Shown piece by piece: positions 9,275 to 18,516 of a DNA stretch of 64,000 nucleotides. The notes under the pieces were generated by a model. That model was not told where the DNA came from. It saw nothing but the letters and a program-made list of their open reading frames with translations, and made no database searches. The first letter of the stretch is position 1; every line of letters starts with the position of its first letter. Source of the DNA: G965219965 sp965219965 (GTDB lineage: Bacteria > Pseudomonadota > Alphaproteobacteria > RS24); assembly GCA_965219965.1 (NCBI GenBank), contig OZ244796.1, positions 372,001 through 436,000 on the forward strand, in the 5' to 3' direction. Position numbers and translations under genes: made by a program.

Positions 9275-9688
9275 ATGGCAGATAAACCCCGCGATTATAA
9301 AGCATGGAAAAGCGGCACATTGCCTGAATTAGACGAACGCATTGATAAAGGTTTGGCCATGTTGGAAAAGCTATTTGGCGGCCTGCCGCCTGATGCGCCG
9401 CCGCCGAGTGTTTTCACCGATTATGTTATGGCAGGTGCTTATGCCGATATTTGGGTGCGCCCCCAGCTTGATTTACGCACCCGCGCTATGATAACTGTCA
9501 CCGCTTTGGTCATAAGCGGCGCGGAGGAAGAGTTGCGCATTCATTTGCGTGGCTTGGCGCATCAGGGTGTGATGCGCCAAGAAGCGTTGGAAATTATGCT
9601 CCATTTATCCATCTATGCTGGTTGGCCCATTGCCATGCGTGGCCGCCGTGCGGTAGAAGAGGTTTATGATTTAATTGAGGCAGGCTAA
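9275..9688 (+). CDS. Carboxymuconolactone decarboxylase (CMD) family protein
   Basis: 137 residues. The CMD core is at about 65-130: DLRTRAMITVTALVISGAEEELRIHLRGLAHQG, then EALEIMLHLSIYAGWPIAM. This resembles PcaC-type 4-carboxymuconolactone decarboxylases rather than AhpD, because the CxxC redox pair is absent. No other beta-ketoadipate genes are nearby, so a true PcaC role is doubtful. It lies 12 bases after the aminotransferase with a GGGAGAG ribosome site and is probably co-transcribed. It converges on trxB with a seven-base gap. Confidence 0.8.
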   Translation: MADKPRDYKAWKSGTLPELDERIDKGLAMLEKLFGGLPPDAPPPSVFTDYVMAGAYADIWVRPQLDLRTRAMITVTALVISGAEEELRIHLRGLAHQGVMRQEALEIMLHLSIYAGWPIAMRGRRAVEEVYDLIEAG

Positions 9689-9695
9689 GCCACCA

Positions 9696-10661
9696 TTATT
9701 CGGCAGCTTTGGCTTCGTCTTCTGCTTCGGCGAGGAATTTTTCTGCTTCCAGCGCGGCCATACAGCCCATACCCGCGGCGGTGACGGCTTGGCGATAAAT
9801 ATCATCTGTCACATCACCAGCGGCAAACACGCCTGCTACAGATGTCGCTGTGCTATCGGGCGCGGTGACAATATAACCGCCGTCTCGCATTTCAAGCTGT
9901 TCAGCAAATAATTGTGTTGTTGGTGCGTGGCCAATAGCAATGAAAATACCATCCGTTTTTATTTCGCGTATTTTCCCCGTTTGGGTATCGCGCAAAATGG
10001 CACCTGTTACGCCAAGCGGGTTTTCTTCGCCTAACACTTCGACCAGCTCGCTATTCCACGCCAATTCAATTTTATTATTTTTCCGTAAACGTGTTTCTAG
10101 AATTTTTTCACAGCGTAGCGCATCACGGCGATGCACTAGCGTGACTTTGGACGCAAAATTGGTTAAAAACAACGCTTCTTCCACCGCCGTATTACCGCCA
10201 CCAACCACCAGCACTTCCTTATCGCGGTAGAAAAATCCGTCACAAGTCGCACAGGCCGACACGCCAAAGCCCTTAAATTTGCCTTCTGATTCCAGCCCCA
10301 ACCATTTTGCTTGTGCGCCCGTGGCGATAATCACAGCATTAGCGGCATAAATTGTGCCACTATCACCCGTGCAGTGAAATGGATATTGGCTGAAATCGGC
10401 TTTTACAATCATATCGGAAATAATTTGCGTGCCGACATTAGCGGCTTGCGCTTCCATTTGTTCCATCAGCCATGGGCCTTGCACGGTTTCGGCAAAGCCT
10501 GGATAATTTTCTACATCGGTGGTGATGGTTAACTGCCCACCTGGCTGAATCCCGCGTACAATGATAGGTTCCAGCATGGCACGTGCCGCATAAATAGCAG
10601 CGGTGTAACCGGCAGGGCCAGATCCGATAATCAGAACTTTACTATGTTTTGTCTTGCTCAT
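9696..10661 (-). CDS. trxB: Thioredoxin-disulfide reductase
   Basis: 321 residues, normal length. It transfers electrons from NADPH through FAD to thioredoxin in the cytoplasm. The N-terminal FAD site is GSGPAGYTAAIYAARA (14-29), the redox pair is CATC at 137-140, the NADPH site is GGGNTAVEEALFL, and a second FAD motif is GVFAAGDVTD near the C-terminus. The tail after AALEAEKFL is short and acidic. The next gene upstream on this strand starts 33 bases away, so an operon with the ELM1-family gene is possible. Confidence 0.96.
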   Translation of the reverse strand: MSKTKHSKVLIIGSGPAGYTAAIYAARAMLEPIIVRGIQPGGQLTITTDVENYPGFAETVQGPWLMEQMEAQAANVGTQIISDMIVKADFSQYPFHCTGDSGTIYAANAVIIATGAQAKWLGLESEGKFKGFGVSACATCDGFFYRDKEVLVVGGGNTAVEEALFLTNFASKVTLVHRRDALRCEKILETRLRKNNKIELAWNSELVEVLGEENPLGVTGAILRDTQTGKIREIKTDGIFIAIGHAPTTQLFAEQLEMRDGGYIVTAPDSTATSVAGVFAAGDVTDDIYRQAVTAAGMGCMAALEAEKFLAEAEDEAKAAE

Positions 10662-10694
10662 ATGACTATCCCCATAGAATCACGGCTTTTATTA

Positions 10695-11714
10695 TTACCC
10701 TTTTTTGGCGTTACTTGCGATGGTGTATTGCGCCAATCGGCTCAGCAAGGCACGGCTAATATCTGCCGTGCTATTAACTGGTTCTTGGGTGTGACCAGAT
10801 TTAACTGCCATATCAACCTCTTCTGGCGTAAAAACCTGCGTCAACCCATTTTCCTGCATGGCGGCATGAAAGCGAGCAAAGCGCTTATTGTTGCCCGTCA
10901 GATGATAAACAAAAACAGGCACACCCACCACACAGGCTTCGCCAACCATATTCACACTATCGCCTGTAACGATGAGCGCACGTGCCAAGCCCAAAATGCC
11001 GCGATAAGGGTTTGTACCGACCCCATCCCAAAGAAAATGCGGCGTGTCGGCCAGCATATCGGTCAGAATATGCACCAAGTCAGGTGATGTGCGGCGCGAA
11101 ATAGTCATAGCAAGGCTATAGCCTCGTGCAGCCAATTCTTTAAGCTGTGTGGCCAGCGTACGCATATGAGCGGGGGTGAATTTATAGCTTCGGCTAGAGC
11201 CGCCAATCAACACGCCAATAATAGGCGCATCATGTGGCACGGCTAAACCCGCAAGGCGTTTTTGCAAAACAGGTGCGGCGGTGGCAATATCTTCGGCAGA
11301 AAAATTAACGGGTGAGGTGAGGGTGGTCATCACATTATCCCCGCTAAGCTGGTCATGTTGCGGTGTCCAAATAAAATCAAATAGCTTAGGGTTTTTGCGT
11401 GGATTTTTCAAAATGGCAGTGAAAACCTGTCCGCTTGATGCCCGTTTAATATGCAGAGCGTAAGGAATACTTTGGCGGCTAGAAGCCAGCAACATATCTG
11501 GCCAAGGTGGGGTAATGCCATAGGCTTGCGGCTTATGTGCTACCCCATGCGGAGCAAGCCAACGCCATGGAGCGGGCGGGGTTACATGTTTGGCCTCTAC
11601 CGTCGCCCCGTCTAGCTGAGCAGCGATTTGGTGGGCAATGCCACGCGCATGAACCTCATTACCAGCCTTTGCGTCGGTAAGCGTCCAGATGGTTTGAATA
11701 GGATATGACGGCAT
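10695..11714 (-). CDS. ELM1-family (DUF1022) protein
   Basis: 339 residues from the ATG at 11714. The opening WTLTDAKAGNEVHARGIAHQI, the central IGVLIGGSSRSYKF and the late ALIVTGDSVNMVGEACVVGVPVFVYHL match the ELM1/DUF1022 family, named after a plant mitochondrial fission factor. The bacterial members have a glycosyltransferase-like fold, and their job is not established. An in-frame GTG at 11783 would add 23 hydrophobic residues that could form a membrane anchor; I see no clear ribosome site for either start, so the N-terminus is uncertain. Confidence 0.78.
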   Translation of the reverse strand: MPSYPIQTIWTLTDAKAGNEVHARGIAHQIAAQLDGATVEAKHVTPPAPWRWLAPHGVAHKPQAYGITPPWPDMLLASSRQSIPYALHIKRASSGQVFTAILKNPRKNPKLFDFIWTPQHDQLSGDNVMTTLTSPVNFSAEDIATAAPVLQKRLAGLAVPHDAPIIGVLIGGSSRSYKFTPAHMRTLATQLKELAARGYSLAMTISRRTSPDLVHILTDMLADTPHFLWDGVGTNPYRGILGLARALIVTGDSVNMVGEACVVGVPVFVYHLTGNNKRFARFHAAMQENGLTQVFTPEEVDMAVKSGHTQEPVNSTADISRALLSRLAQYTIASNAKKG

Positions 11715-11743
11715 GATGAACAGGTAAAATTTATGAAAATATA

Positions 11744-11774
11744 TTGCCAAAACGGGTAATAATATTGCTATAAT
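11744..11774 (+). promoter_or_regulatory. Possible promoter of the Lrp/AsnC gene
   Basis: TTGCCA (11744-11749) and a perfect TATAAT (11769-11774), with a long 19-base spacer. Transcription would start near 11781, leaving a leader of about 87 bases. It lies inside the upstream part of the ELM1-family gene's alternative N-terminus. Confidence 0.35.
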
Positions 11775-11867
11775 ACCCACCACCAGCCTAATTTATTTGA
11801 GCTGGAAAGTCATTATAAATCAAAAGGCACATGAGATACAAACGGGAACGGGCGTAAGGAGCGGATA

Positions 11868-12341
11868 ATGGCCAAAAATGGTCTGGATGAGATAGATATT
11901 AAAATCATAAACACCCTGCAAGCGGATGGACGGATGACCAATGTTGAATTGGCCAAACATGTCAGCATATCTGCGCCATCTTGTTTGCGCCGTGTGCGTG
12001 CGCTGGAAAAGGCGGGTTATTTAACTGGCTATCACGCCGAAGTGGATGCCAATTTGCTTGGCTTCAGCGTGACTGTTTTCGCCATGGTTGGGTTAGAAAG
12101 TCAAGCCGAAGCCGATTTGCAGGCTTTTGAAAAAATGGTGCGTGATTGGCCAGAAGTGCGCGAATGTCATATGCTCAATGGTGATATTGATTTTATTTTA
12201 AAAATTGTGGCGTCCGATTTGGCTGATTTCCAAACATTCCTAACGCAAAAACTCACCCCCGCGCCCAATGTGGCCAATGTCAAAACATCGCTCACCATCC
12301 GCCAATCTAAATGCCTATCGGGTGTACCCGTTGGGCTTTAG
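11868..12341 (+). CDS. Lrp/AsnC-family transcriptional regulator
   Basis: 157 residues. The N-terminal winged HTH is typical: LDEIDIKIINTLQADGRMT, then VELAKHVSISAPSCLRRVRALEKAGYL. The C-terminal RAM/AsnC ligand-binding domain covers about 70-150 (VRECHMLNGDIDFILKIVASDLADFQTFL). AAGGAG precedes the ATG. Such regulators sense amino acids and form octamers; the target genes cannot be deduced here. It stands alone, divergent from the ELM1-family gene and convergent with greA. Confidence 0.92.
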   Translation: MAKNGLDEIDIKIINTLQADGRMTNVELAKHVSISAPSCLRRVRALEKAGYLTGYHAEVDANLLGFSVTVFAMVGLESQAEADLQAFEKMVRDWPEVRECHMLNGDIDFILKIVASDLADFQTFLTQKLTPAPNVANVKTSLTIRQSKCLSGVPVGL

Positions 12342-12350
12342 GAGCGGGGG

Positions 12351-12824
12351 TCAAACAAATTTGACGCTTAAAATTTCATAAGATTTCCCGCCACCAGGCG
12401 TGTTGACTTCCACATTATCACCGACTTCTTTACCAATCAGCCCACGTGCCAGTGGCGAGACAATAGAAATTTTTCCTTGTTCCACATTGGCTTCATATTC
12501 GCCGACAATTTGATAGGTGACTTCTTTATCTGTATCTCCATCCACCAATTTTACAGTCGCGCCGAATTGCACCCGTTTGCCCGATAGCTTGCTGACATCA
12601 ATCACTTCGGCGCGGTTAAGCATATCTTCTAGCTCTTTGATACGTCCTTCATTATGCGATTGTTGCTCTTTGGCTGCATGATATTCGGCATTTTCTGACA
12701 AATCGCCATGCGCACGGGCTTCCGAAATTGCCTTAATAATGCGTTGACGTTCTGGCCCTTTCAGACTCTTAACTTCTGCCTCCAGTGCTTCGTAGCTGGT
12801 GGCTGTCATGGGTGCGGTTTCCAT
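12351..12824 (-). CDS. greA: Transcription elongation factor GreA
   Basis: 157 residues from the ATG at 12824, which has GAAGGT eight bases upstream; longer readings add an untypical leader. GreA enters the secondary channel of RNA polymerase and stimulates cleavage of backtracked transcripts. The N-terminal coiled coil carries the acidic tip AHGDLSENAEYHAAKEQQ, and the C-terminal FKBP-like domain ends SPLARGLIGKEVGDNVEVNTPGG. It follows carB on the same strand after a 63-base gap. Confidence 0.96.
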   Translation of the reverse strand: METAPMTATSYEALEAEVKSLKGPERQRIIKAISEARAHGDLSENAEYHAAKEQQSHNEGRIKELEDMLNRAEVIDVSKLSGKRVQFGATVKLVDGDTDKEVTYQIVGEYEANVEQGKISIVSPLARGLIGKEVGDNVEVNTPGGGKSYEILSVKFV

Positions 12825-12887
12825 GTTTGATACCTTCTCAATGTTTCTGCCCCCTATGATGAGCAAAATATCATGAGGGTCAATAGT

Positions 12888-15800
12888 TTAAGTGAATTTT
12901 GCAGCATTTGCATAGCTTTGCAGGGAACGAGCGTCGAAAACAGGTTCGGCTTGTATTCTAACAATAGCGGCTGAGGCAGCCTCTGCCCCTGCCAAAGTGG
13001 TATAATAAGGCACTTTATTCATCAGAGCTACCTGTCGGATGGATTTACTATCAGCCAGTGATTGTTCACCTTCTGTGGTATTAATGACCAGTTGCACCGC
13101 ACCATTTTTTACTGCATCTACAATATGTGGGCTGCCTTCCAGCACCTTATTTATCGGCTGCACATCCACGCCCTTATCACGTAAATGGGTTGCTGTGCCG
13201 ACAGTGGCGATAAGGTTAAATCCTGCCTTGGCGAGCGTTTTGGCTACACCTAGCGCACGAGCCTTATCGGCATCTCTAACCGAAATAAAAACCGTGCCAT
13301 CTTGCGGCAAAAATATACTGCTACCAATTTGGCTTTTGGCAAAGGCGGTAGCAAAATCTGTATCCAGCCCCATCACTTCGCCTGTTGAACGCATTTCAGG
13401 CCCTAAAACAGTATCAACACCTGGAAAGCGAGCAAAAGGAAACACCGCTTCTTTTACCGCAATATGTTTATAGGTGGGGACTTGCAAATTAAAATCTGCC
13501 AGCTTTTTGCCAGCCATTAAACGTGCGGCAATATTGGCAATGGGTTGCCCTAATACTTTAGCGACAAATGGCACGGTACGGCTGGCGCGTGGATTAACTT
13601 CCAGCACATAAACTGTTTCGCCTTGCACGGCGAATTGCACATTCATTAACCCGACAACATTCAGAGCTTTGGCCATGGCAGTGGCTTGGCAGCCAAGCGC
13701 GTCAACCATTTCTGGTGTAAGCGAATGAGGTGGCATAGAGCAGGCACTATCGCCCGAATGAACGCCAGCTTCTTCAATATGCTCAAGCACACCAGCAACA
13801 AAAACATCTGTGCCATCGCATAGCACATCCACATCCACTTCCGTGGCTTCGCGCAAATAACCATCAATCAGCACTGGACTATCGCCAGACACCACCACTG
13901 CTTCACGCATATAGCGGTCAAGTTGCTCTTCCGTACGGACAATTTCCATTGCCCGTCCGCCCAGCACATAAGAGGGGCGAATGACCACTGGAAAACCAAT
14001 TTCGGCGACAATTTGTTTGGCCTCATCCGTGGAGCGCGCAATGCCATTGGGCGGCTGTTTCAATGCTAGTCGGTCAAGCAAATCCTTAAATCGGTCACGG
14101 TCTTCGGCAAGGTCAATCGCATCGGGCGAAGTGCCAAGAATAGGAATACCGTTTTTTTCTAAGGCTTGCGAAAGTTTAAGCGGTGTTTGCCCGCCAAATT
14201 GAACAATCACACCAGCCAGTTCACCCGCCCCTTGTTCGCAAACTAGCAGTTCTAGCACATCTTCTTCTGTAAGCGGTTCAAAATATAATCGGTCGGAAGT
14301 ATCATAATCGGTTGAAACAGTTTCGGGGTTACAATTCACCATAATGCTTTCAATACCAATATCGCCCAGCGCATAGGCGGCATGGCAACAGCAATAATCA
14401 AATTCAATGCCCTGTCCGATACGGTTCGGACCGCCACCGAGAATAACTGCCTTTTTACGTTTGCTTGGCGCGGCTTCATTTTGATTGCCAAAGGGCGAGG
14501 GCGCATCATAGCTTGAATAAAGATAAGGTGTTTGTGTGCCGAACTCAGCTGCGCAAGTATCAATACGGCGGAAATGTGGACGCACATTAAGCGCGTGACG
14601 GGCAGCTCGCACTTGTTGTTGCGTTTGACCCGTTAATTCCCCCAGCCGCATATCGGAAAAACCCATTTTTTTAATTTGGCAGAAATTATCAGCATCTTTT
14701 GGCAAGCCATTTGCTTTCACCTGTGCTTCCATGGCGACCAGCCCTTTAAGTTGTACGACAAACCACGGATTAAAACCAGAAAGGGCAGTGATTTCTTCCT
14801 CATCCATGCTAAACCGTAGCGCATCGGCAATATATAAAAGCCTGTCTGGTGTTGGCGTAGCCAGCGCGTCACGCAAGCGGGGCAGGACGTTTTTTTCACT
14901 TATATCTGCCAGATTGAGCCTTTCATTTAATCCAGTTAGACCCGTTTCGAGCGAGCGTAAGGCTTTTTGTAATGATTCCTGAAAACTGCGACCAATGGCC
15001 ATGCTTTCGCCGACTGATTTCATCGCTGTGGTGAGCATTGGTTCTGCGCCTGGGAATTTTTCAAATGCAAAGCGCGGAATTTTTGTGACGACATAATCAA
15101 TGGTTGGTTCAAAGCTAGCTGGTGTTGTGCCAGTAATATCATTGGTTAATTCGTCTAACGTATAGCCGACGGCCAGCTTAGCGGCGATTTTAGCAATGGG
15201 AAAACCCGTCGCTTTGCTCGCCAATGCCGAAGAGCGTGACACGCGAGGATTCATTTCAATAATCACCAGCCGTCCATCTTTGGGGTTAACTGCAAATTGC
15301 ACATTAGAGCCGCCTGTTTCCACGCCAATTTCACGCAGAACCGCAATAGATGCGTTACGCATAATTTGATATTCGCGATCGGTCAAAGTTAAAGCTGGCG
15401 CAACAGTGATGCTGTCGCCCGTATGCACGCCCATCGGGTCAACATTTTCAATGGAGCAGACAATAATGCAATTATCTTTGCGGTCGCGCACCACTTCCAT
15501 TTCATACTCTTTCCAGCCAATAATGCTTTCTTCCACCAGCACTTCTGTGATAGGTGATGCGTCCAGCCCATTTTTAATAATGGTGATAAATTCTTCCCGA
15601 TTATGCGCCACCCCGCCGCCCATGCCGCCCATGGTGAAGCTGGGGCGGATAATGCTCGGCAGGCCGACATGCTCCAATGCTTCTAGTGCGGCCTCCATGC
15701 TTTTTACCGCCCGACTGCGTGGGCTTTCCAGTCCGATTTTATCCATGGCTTTGCGGAATAAAAGTCGGTCTTCGGCCTTATTAATGGCATCTAAATCTGC

Positions 15801-16151
15801 ACCAATCATTTGCACTTTGTGTTTATCCAGCACGCCATTTTCAGACAGCGCAATAGCCGTGTTCAACGCTGTCTGTCCGCCCATAGTTGGCAGCAAAGCG
15901 TCGGGTTTTTCAATTTCAATAATTCGCGTCACCGCTTCGAGCGTTATTGGTTCTACATAAGTGGCATCGGCTAATTCGGGATCGGTCATGATAGTGGCCG
16001 GATTGGAATTAACCAAAATAACCCGGTAGCCTTCATCTTTAAGTGCCTTACAAGCCTGCGTGCCAGAATAATCAAACTCGCACGCCTGACCAATAACAAT
16101 CGGCCCCGCCCCAATCATTAAAATACTTTTTATGTCATCACGCTTGGGCAT
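12888..16151 (-). CDS. carB: Carbamoyl-phosphate synthase large chain
   Basis: 1087 residues, full length. It makes carbamoyl phosphate from bicarbonate, two ATP and ammonia passed from CarA, for arginine and pyrimidine synthesis. Two ATP-grasp halves are visible: the first opens IKSILMIGAGPIVIGQACEF, the second KKAVILGGGPNRIGQGIEFD. The C-terminal allosteric domain (MGS-like) runs through VFISVRDADKARALGVAKTL and LVINTTEGEQ. Its ATG shares one base with the carA stop (TAATG), so the subunits are translationally coupled. Confidence 0.98.
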   Translation of the reverse strand: MPKRDDIKSILMIGAGPIVIGQACEFDYSGTQACKALKDEGYRVILVNSNPATIMTDPELADATYVEPITLEAVTRIIEIEKPDALLPTMGGQTALNTAIALSENGVLDKHKVQMIGADLDAINKAEDRLLFRKAMDKIGLESPRSRAVKSMEAALEALEHVGLPSIIRPSFTMGGMGGGVAHNREEFITIIKNGLDASPITEVLVEESIIGWKEYEMEVVRDRKDNCIIVCSIENVDPMGVHTGDSITVAPALTLTDREYQIMRNASIAVLREIGVETGGSNVQFAVNPKDGRLVIIEMNPRVSRSSALASKATGFPIAKIAAKLAVGYTLDELTNDITGTTPASFEPTIDYVVTKIPRFAFEKFPGAEPMLTTAMKSVGESMAIGRSFQESLQKALRSLETGLTGLNERLNLADISEKNVLPRLRDALATPTPDRLLYIADALRFSMDEEEITALSGFNPWFVVQLKGLVAMEAQVKANGLPKDADNFCQIKKMGFSDMRLGELTGQTQQQVRAARHALNVRPHFRRIDTCAAEFGTQTPYLYSSYDAPSPFGNQNEAAPSKRKKAVILGGGPNRIGQGIEFDYCCCHAAYALGDIGIESIMVNCNPETVSTDYDTSDRLYFEPLTEEDVLELLVCEQGAGELAGVIVQFGGQTPLKLSQALEKNGIPILGTSPDAIDLAEDRDRFKDLLDRLALKQPPNGIARSTDEAKQIVAEIGFPVVIRPSYVLGGRAMEIVRTEEQLDRYMREAVVVSGDSPVLIDGYLREATEVDVDVLCDGTDVFVAGVLEHIEEAGVHSGDSACSMPPHSLTPEMVDALGCQATAMAKALNVVGLMNVQFAVQGETVYVLEVNPRASRTVPFVAKVLGQPIANIAARLMAGKKLADFNLQVPTYKHIAVKEAVFPFARFPGVDTVLGPEMRSTGEVMGLDTDFATAFAKSQIGSSIFLPQDGTVFISVRDADKARALGVAKTLAKAGFNLIATVGTATHLRDKGVDVQPINKVLEGSPHIVDAVKNGAVQLVINTTEGEQSLADSKSIRQVALMNKVPYYTTLAGAEAASAAIVRIQAEPVFDARSLQSYANAAKFT

Positions 16152-17341
16152 TAGGTCGACTCCATCGCTTCGACAAACCGCTCAAACAGGTAATGGCTAT
16201 CTTGTGGGCCGGGCGAGGCCTCGGGGTGGTATTGCACTGAAAAGACGGGCTTGTCTTTCAGGCGGATACCGCAATTTGTCCCGTCAAACAGGCTGATATG
16301 AGTTTCTTCTACGCCCGTCGGCAGGCTGTCGCGTGCCACGGTGAAGCCGTGATTCATAGAAGTGATTTCCACCTTGCCAGTGGTCATATCTTTCACTGGA
16401 TGATTAGCACCGTGATGGCCTTGTTTCATTTTTTCCGTTTTCGCGCCTAAGGCCAGTGCCAGTATTTGATGGCCGAGGCAAATGCCAAAAATCGGCAATC
16501 CAGCGGCGATGATTTTCTTTATTTCCGCTACGACTTTTTCGCCTGTTGCGGCAGGGTCGCCTGGGCCATTGGATAAAAACACGCCGTCTGGCTGGCGGGC
16601 GATAATATCTTCGGCCTTTGTATTGGCTTGCACAATATTTGTTTTGCATCCAGCACTAGCCAGACAGCGCAAAATATTTTGTTTAATGCCGAAATCCATT
16701 GCAATAACATTTTTAGTTTTGCCGCCAGAGGCGGGAGCGGGGGGTGCATTATCAAAGCCGCTTTCATGTTGCCAGCGTCCTTGCGTCCAATCATAGATCC
16801 TAGCCGTGGTGATTCGGCTGGCCATATCCAGCCCTTCCAATCCAGGAAAATCTTGTGCGGCTTTTTGCAGCCGTTTTATGTCAAACTGGCCGTCTGGTTG
16901 ATGCGCGATGGTTGCGTCAAACATGCCATGTTCGCGAATATGTTGTGTTAAGGCGCGCGTGTCCACGCCTGCCAGCCCAATTAGTCCACGCTTTTTCAGC
17001 CATGCGCCCAAATGCGCCTCCGCACGGTAATTGGCGGCGGGCGTCATATCTTCGCGGATAATAATGCCCTGCGCGATGTTGCCTTGTTGGTCCGTGTTTG
17101 CGCTATTAGATGTTTCGTTGTCTTCTGCATTAGTGCCGACATTACCAATATGAGGAAAAGTGAAAGTAATAATTTGTCCCGCATAGGAAGGGTCAGTGAC
17201 AATTTCCTGATAGCCCGTCATGGCTGTATTAAAACAAACTTCACCAACGGCGTATCCAATAGCACCAATGCCTTTGCCTTTAAGAATGGTGCCGTCTTGC
17301 AAAACCAGAACGCCCGTTGGTTTTGTTTGCGTCCATGTCAT
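16151..17341 (-). CDS. carA: Carbamoyl-phosphate synthase small chain
   Basis: 396 residues from the ATG at 17341 (GGGGA nine bases upstream). This glutaminase subunit releases ammonia for CarB. The N-terminal domain begins VLVLQDGTILKGKGIGA and includes CFNTAMTGYQEIVTDPSYAGQ. The class I amidotransferase domain has SNGPGDP, the nucleophile Cys in FGICLGHQILALALG, and the His/Glu pair in VQYHPEASPGP. It is the first gene of carAB, with greA following after a 63-base gap. Confidence 0.98.
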   Translation of the reverse strand: MTWTQTKPTGVLVLQDGTILKGKGIGAIGYAVGEVCFNTAMTGYQEIVTDPSYAGQIITFTFPHIGNVGTNAEDNETSNSANTDQQGNIAQGIIIREDMTPAANYRAEAHLGAWLKKRGLIGLAGVDTRALTQHIREHGMFDATIAHQPDGQFDIKRLQKAAQDFPGLEGLDMASRITTARIYDWTQGRWQHESGFDNAPPAPASGGKTKNVIAMDFGIKQNILRCLASAGCKTNIVQANTKAEDIIARQPDGVFLSNGPGDPAATGEKVVAEIKKIIAAGLPIFGICLGHQILALALGAKTEKMKQGHHGANHPVKDMTTGKVEITSMNHGFTVARDSLPTGVEETHISLFDGTNCGIRLKDKPVFSVQYHPEASPGPQDSHYLFERFVEAMEST

Positions 17342-17394
17342 TTTACATCGTCCCCATATCCGTCTACAGGCAAGCAAGCCAAATTGCACGGAAG

Positions 17395-17421
17395 CTATAG
17401 AAAACTTGCCCCTTGGTCAAG
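17395..17421 (-). promoter_or_regulatory. Possible carAB promoter
   Basis: On the minus strand, CTTGAC (17421-17416) is followed by CTATAG (17400-17395). Both fit alphaproteobacterial consensus hexamers, but the spacer is about two bases short of ideal. Transcription would start roughly 45-50 bases upstream of the carA start. No leader peptide or attenuator was seen. Confidence 0.4.
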
Positions 17422-17557
17422 CCTCCTTCGTTCACTCTCTTACGATTCCCGCTTTCAGGGCAGGGTTTGAGAAAATTTTATTTCCATATTGCAACTGCGC
17501 CCGCTTTGGCGTATTTTCCCGCGTCATTATTGAAGAGCCGCTAGCGAAGGATAAAAT

Positions 17558-18010
17558 ATGCGTGACAGCATCAATACCGCTTTGAAAGAAGCGATTAAGG
17601 CGCAAGATACGCGCAGGGCTTCAACTTTGCGTTTGGTGGTTGCGGCCATTAAAGACCGCGATATTGCCGCCCGTGGGGCTGATAAGCTAGACGGGGTTTC
17701 GGATGATGAAATCCTTGAAATTCTGTCCAAAATGGTCAAGCAACGGGTTGAGTCGGCGCAAACCTATCAAGAGGCTGGTCGTGATGATCTGGCCAAGCAG
17801 GAGCTAGAAGAAATTGAGATTATCAAGGGCTTCCTGCCCAAACAGCTTGATGAGGCCGAAAGCCGCGCAGCGGTGGAAGCTGTCATTACCGATTTAAGGG
17901 CTTCTGGTCTGAAAGATATGGGGCGCGTGATGGGCGAATTAAAAACCCGCTATGCTGGACAAATGGATTTTGGCAAAGCTAGCGCATTGGTTAAGGATAT
18001 TTTGGGTTGA
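17558..18010 (+). CDS. GatB/YqeY-domain protein
   Basis: 150 residues. It is the stand-alone YqeY form, related to the tRNA-binding tail domain of GatB. Typical segments: MRDSINTALKEAIKAQDTRR at the start, then LRLVVAAIKDRDIAARG, EEIEIIKGFLPKQLDEAE and the closing GRVMGELKTRYAGQMDFGKAS. GAAGGA precedes the ATG. Its place between carA and dnaG is common in alphaproteobacteria. The molecular role is not settled; an amidotransferase-like link to tRNA is inferred from the domain. Confidence 0.93.
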   Translation: MRDSINTALKEAIKAQDTRRASTLRLVVAAIKDRDIAARGADKLDGVSDDEILEILSKMVKQRVESAQTYQEAGRDDLAKQELEEIEIIKGFLPKQLDEAESRAAVEAVITDLRASGLKDMGRVMGELKTRYAGQMDFGKASALVKDILG

Positions 18011-18058
18011 TTTCTAGCCTTTTTTACCTAAATTTACTAAAATTTGATGATTTTGGGC

Positions 18059-18095
18059 TTGAATTGTGGCTTGCCACCAATATATCATTATGATA
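18059..18095 (+). promoter_or_regulatory. Promoter and two palindromic operator candidates of the toxin-antitoxin-like pair
   Basis: TTGAAT (18059-18064), an 18-base spacer, and TATCAT (18083-18088) form a plausible promoter. Two inverted repeats overlap it: GTGGC-TT-GCCAC (18066-18077) in the spacer, and TATCAT-T-ATGATA (18083-18095) over the -10 hexamer. This is where an autoregulating antitoxin would be expected to bind. The rest of 18011-18182 shows nothing further. Confidence 0.5.
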
Positions 18096-18182
18096 CATGT
18101 CTGCGCAAATGAATGGATGTAAGTGTCTGAATTTATGTTTATTGGGAGTCTGTAACACCGCTAATGTAGGAAGGGTTACAAT

Positions 18183-18512
18183 GTGAAACAGCCATGGCCA
18201 CCTGCAGAGGCAACTAAGAGAATTAACAATCTTGCGAAAAATGATGATTTATACATCTATTGGAATGAACACGCATTGGAACGATTGGAAGAGAGAGATT
18301 TGCTATCTGGTGACATTTTACATGTTTTGAGAAATGGATTTGTTTACAAAGAGGCTGAACAATCAACGAGAGAAGGATTTTTCAAATATCATATTGAAAC
18401 CAGTGCGCCTAATTCGGGCGGGCGTAAAGTAGGGGTTGTCGTGATTCCAGATGAACAAGAGATTCGTTTGAAAATTGTAACCGTTATGTGGGTTGATTTT
18501 AAAAAAGGATGA
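18183..18512 (+). CDS. DUF4258-family protein, putative type II toxin
   Basis: 109 residues from a GTG start preceded by GGAAGGG; the nearby ATG at 18181 runs straight into a stop. The segment YWNEHALERLEERDLLSGDILHVL, followed by GFFKYHIETS and RLKIVTVMWVD, matches the DUF4258 pattern, a small RelE/MqsR-like fold found next to HTH antitoxins. It lies four bases ahead of an HTH gene and behind a palindromic promoter. Toxicity and an RNase activity are inferred from context only. Confidence 0.65.
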   Translation: MKQPWPPAEATKRINNLAKNDDLYIYWNEHALERLEERDLLSGDILHVLRNGFVYKEAEQSTREGFFKYHIETSAPNSGGRKVGVVVIPDEQEIRLKIVTVMWVDFKKG

Positions 18513-18516
18513 AACA

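Noticed and set aside
9275..9688. Aromatic-degradation pathway suggested by the CMD-like and dienelactone-hydrolase-like genes
   Set aside because: The two genes are 14 kb apart, and no other pathway genes are present. Both families have many members of other function.
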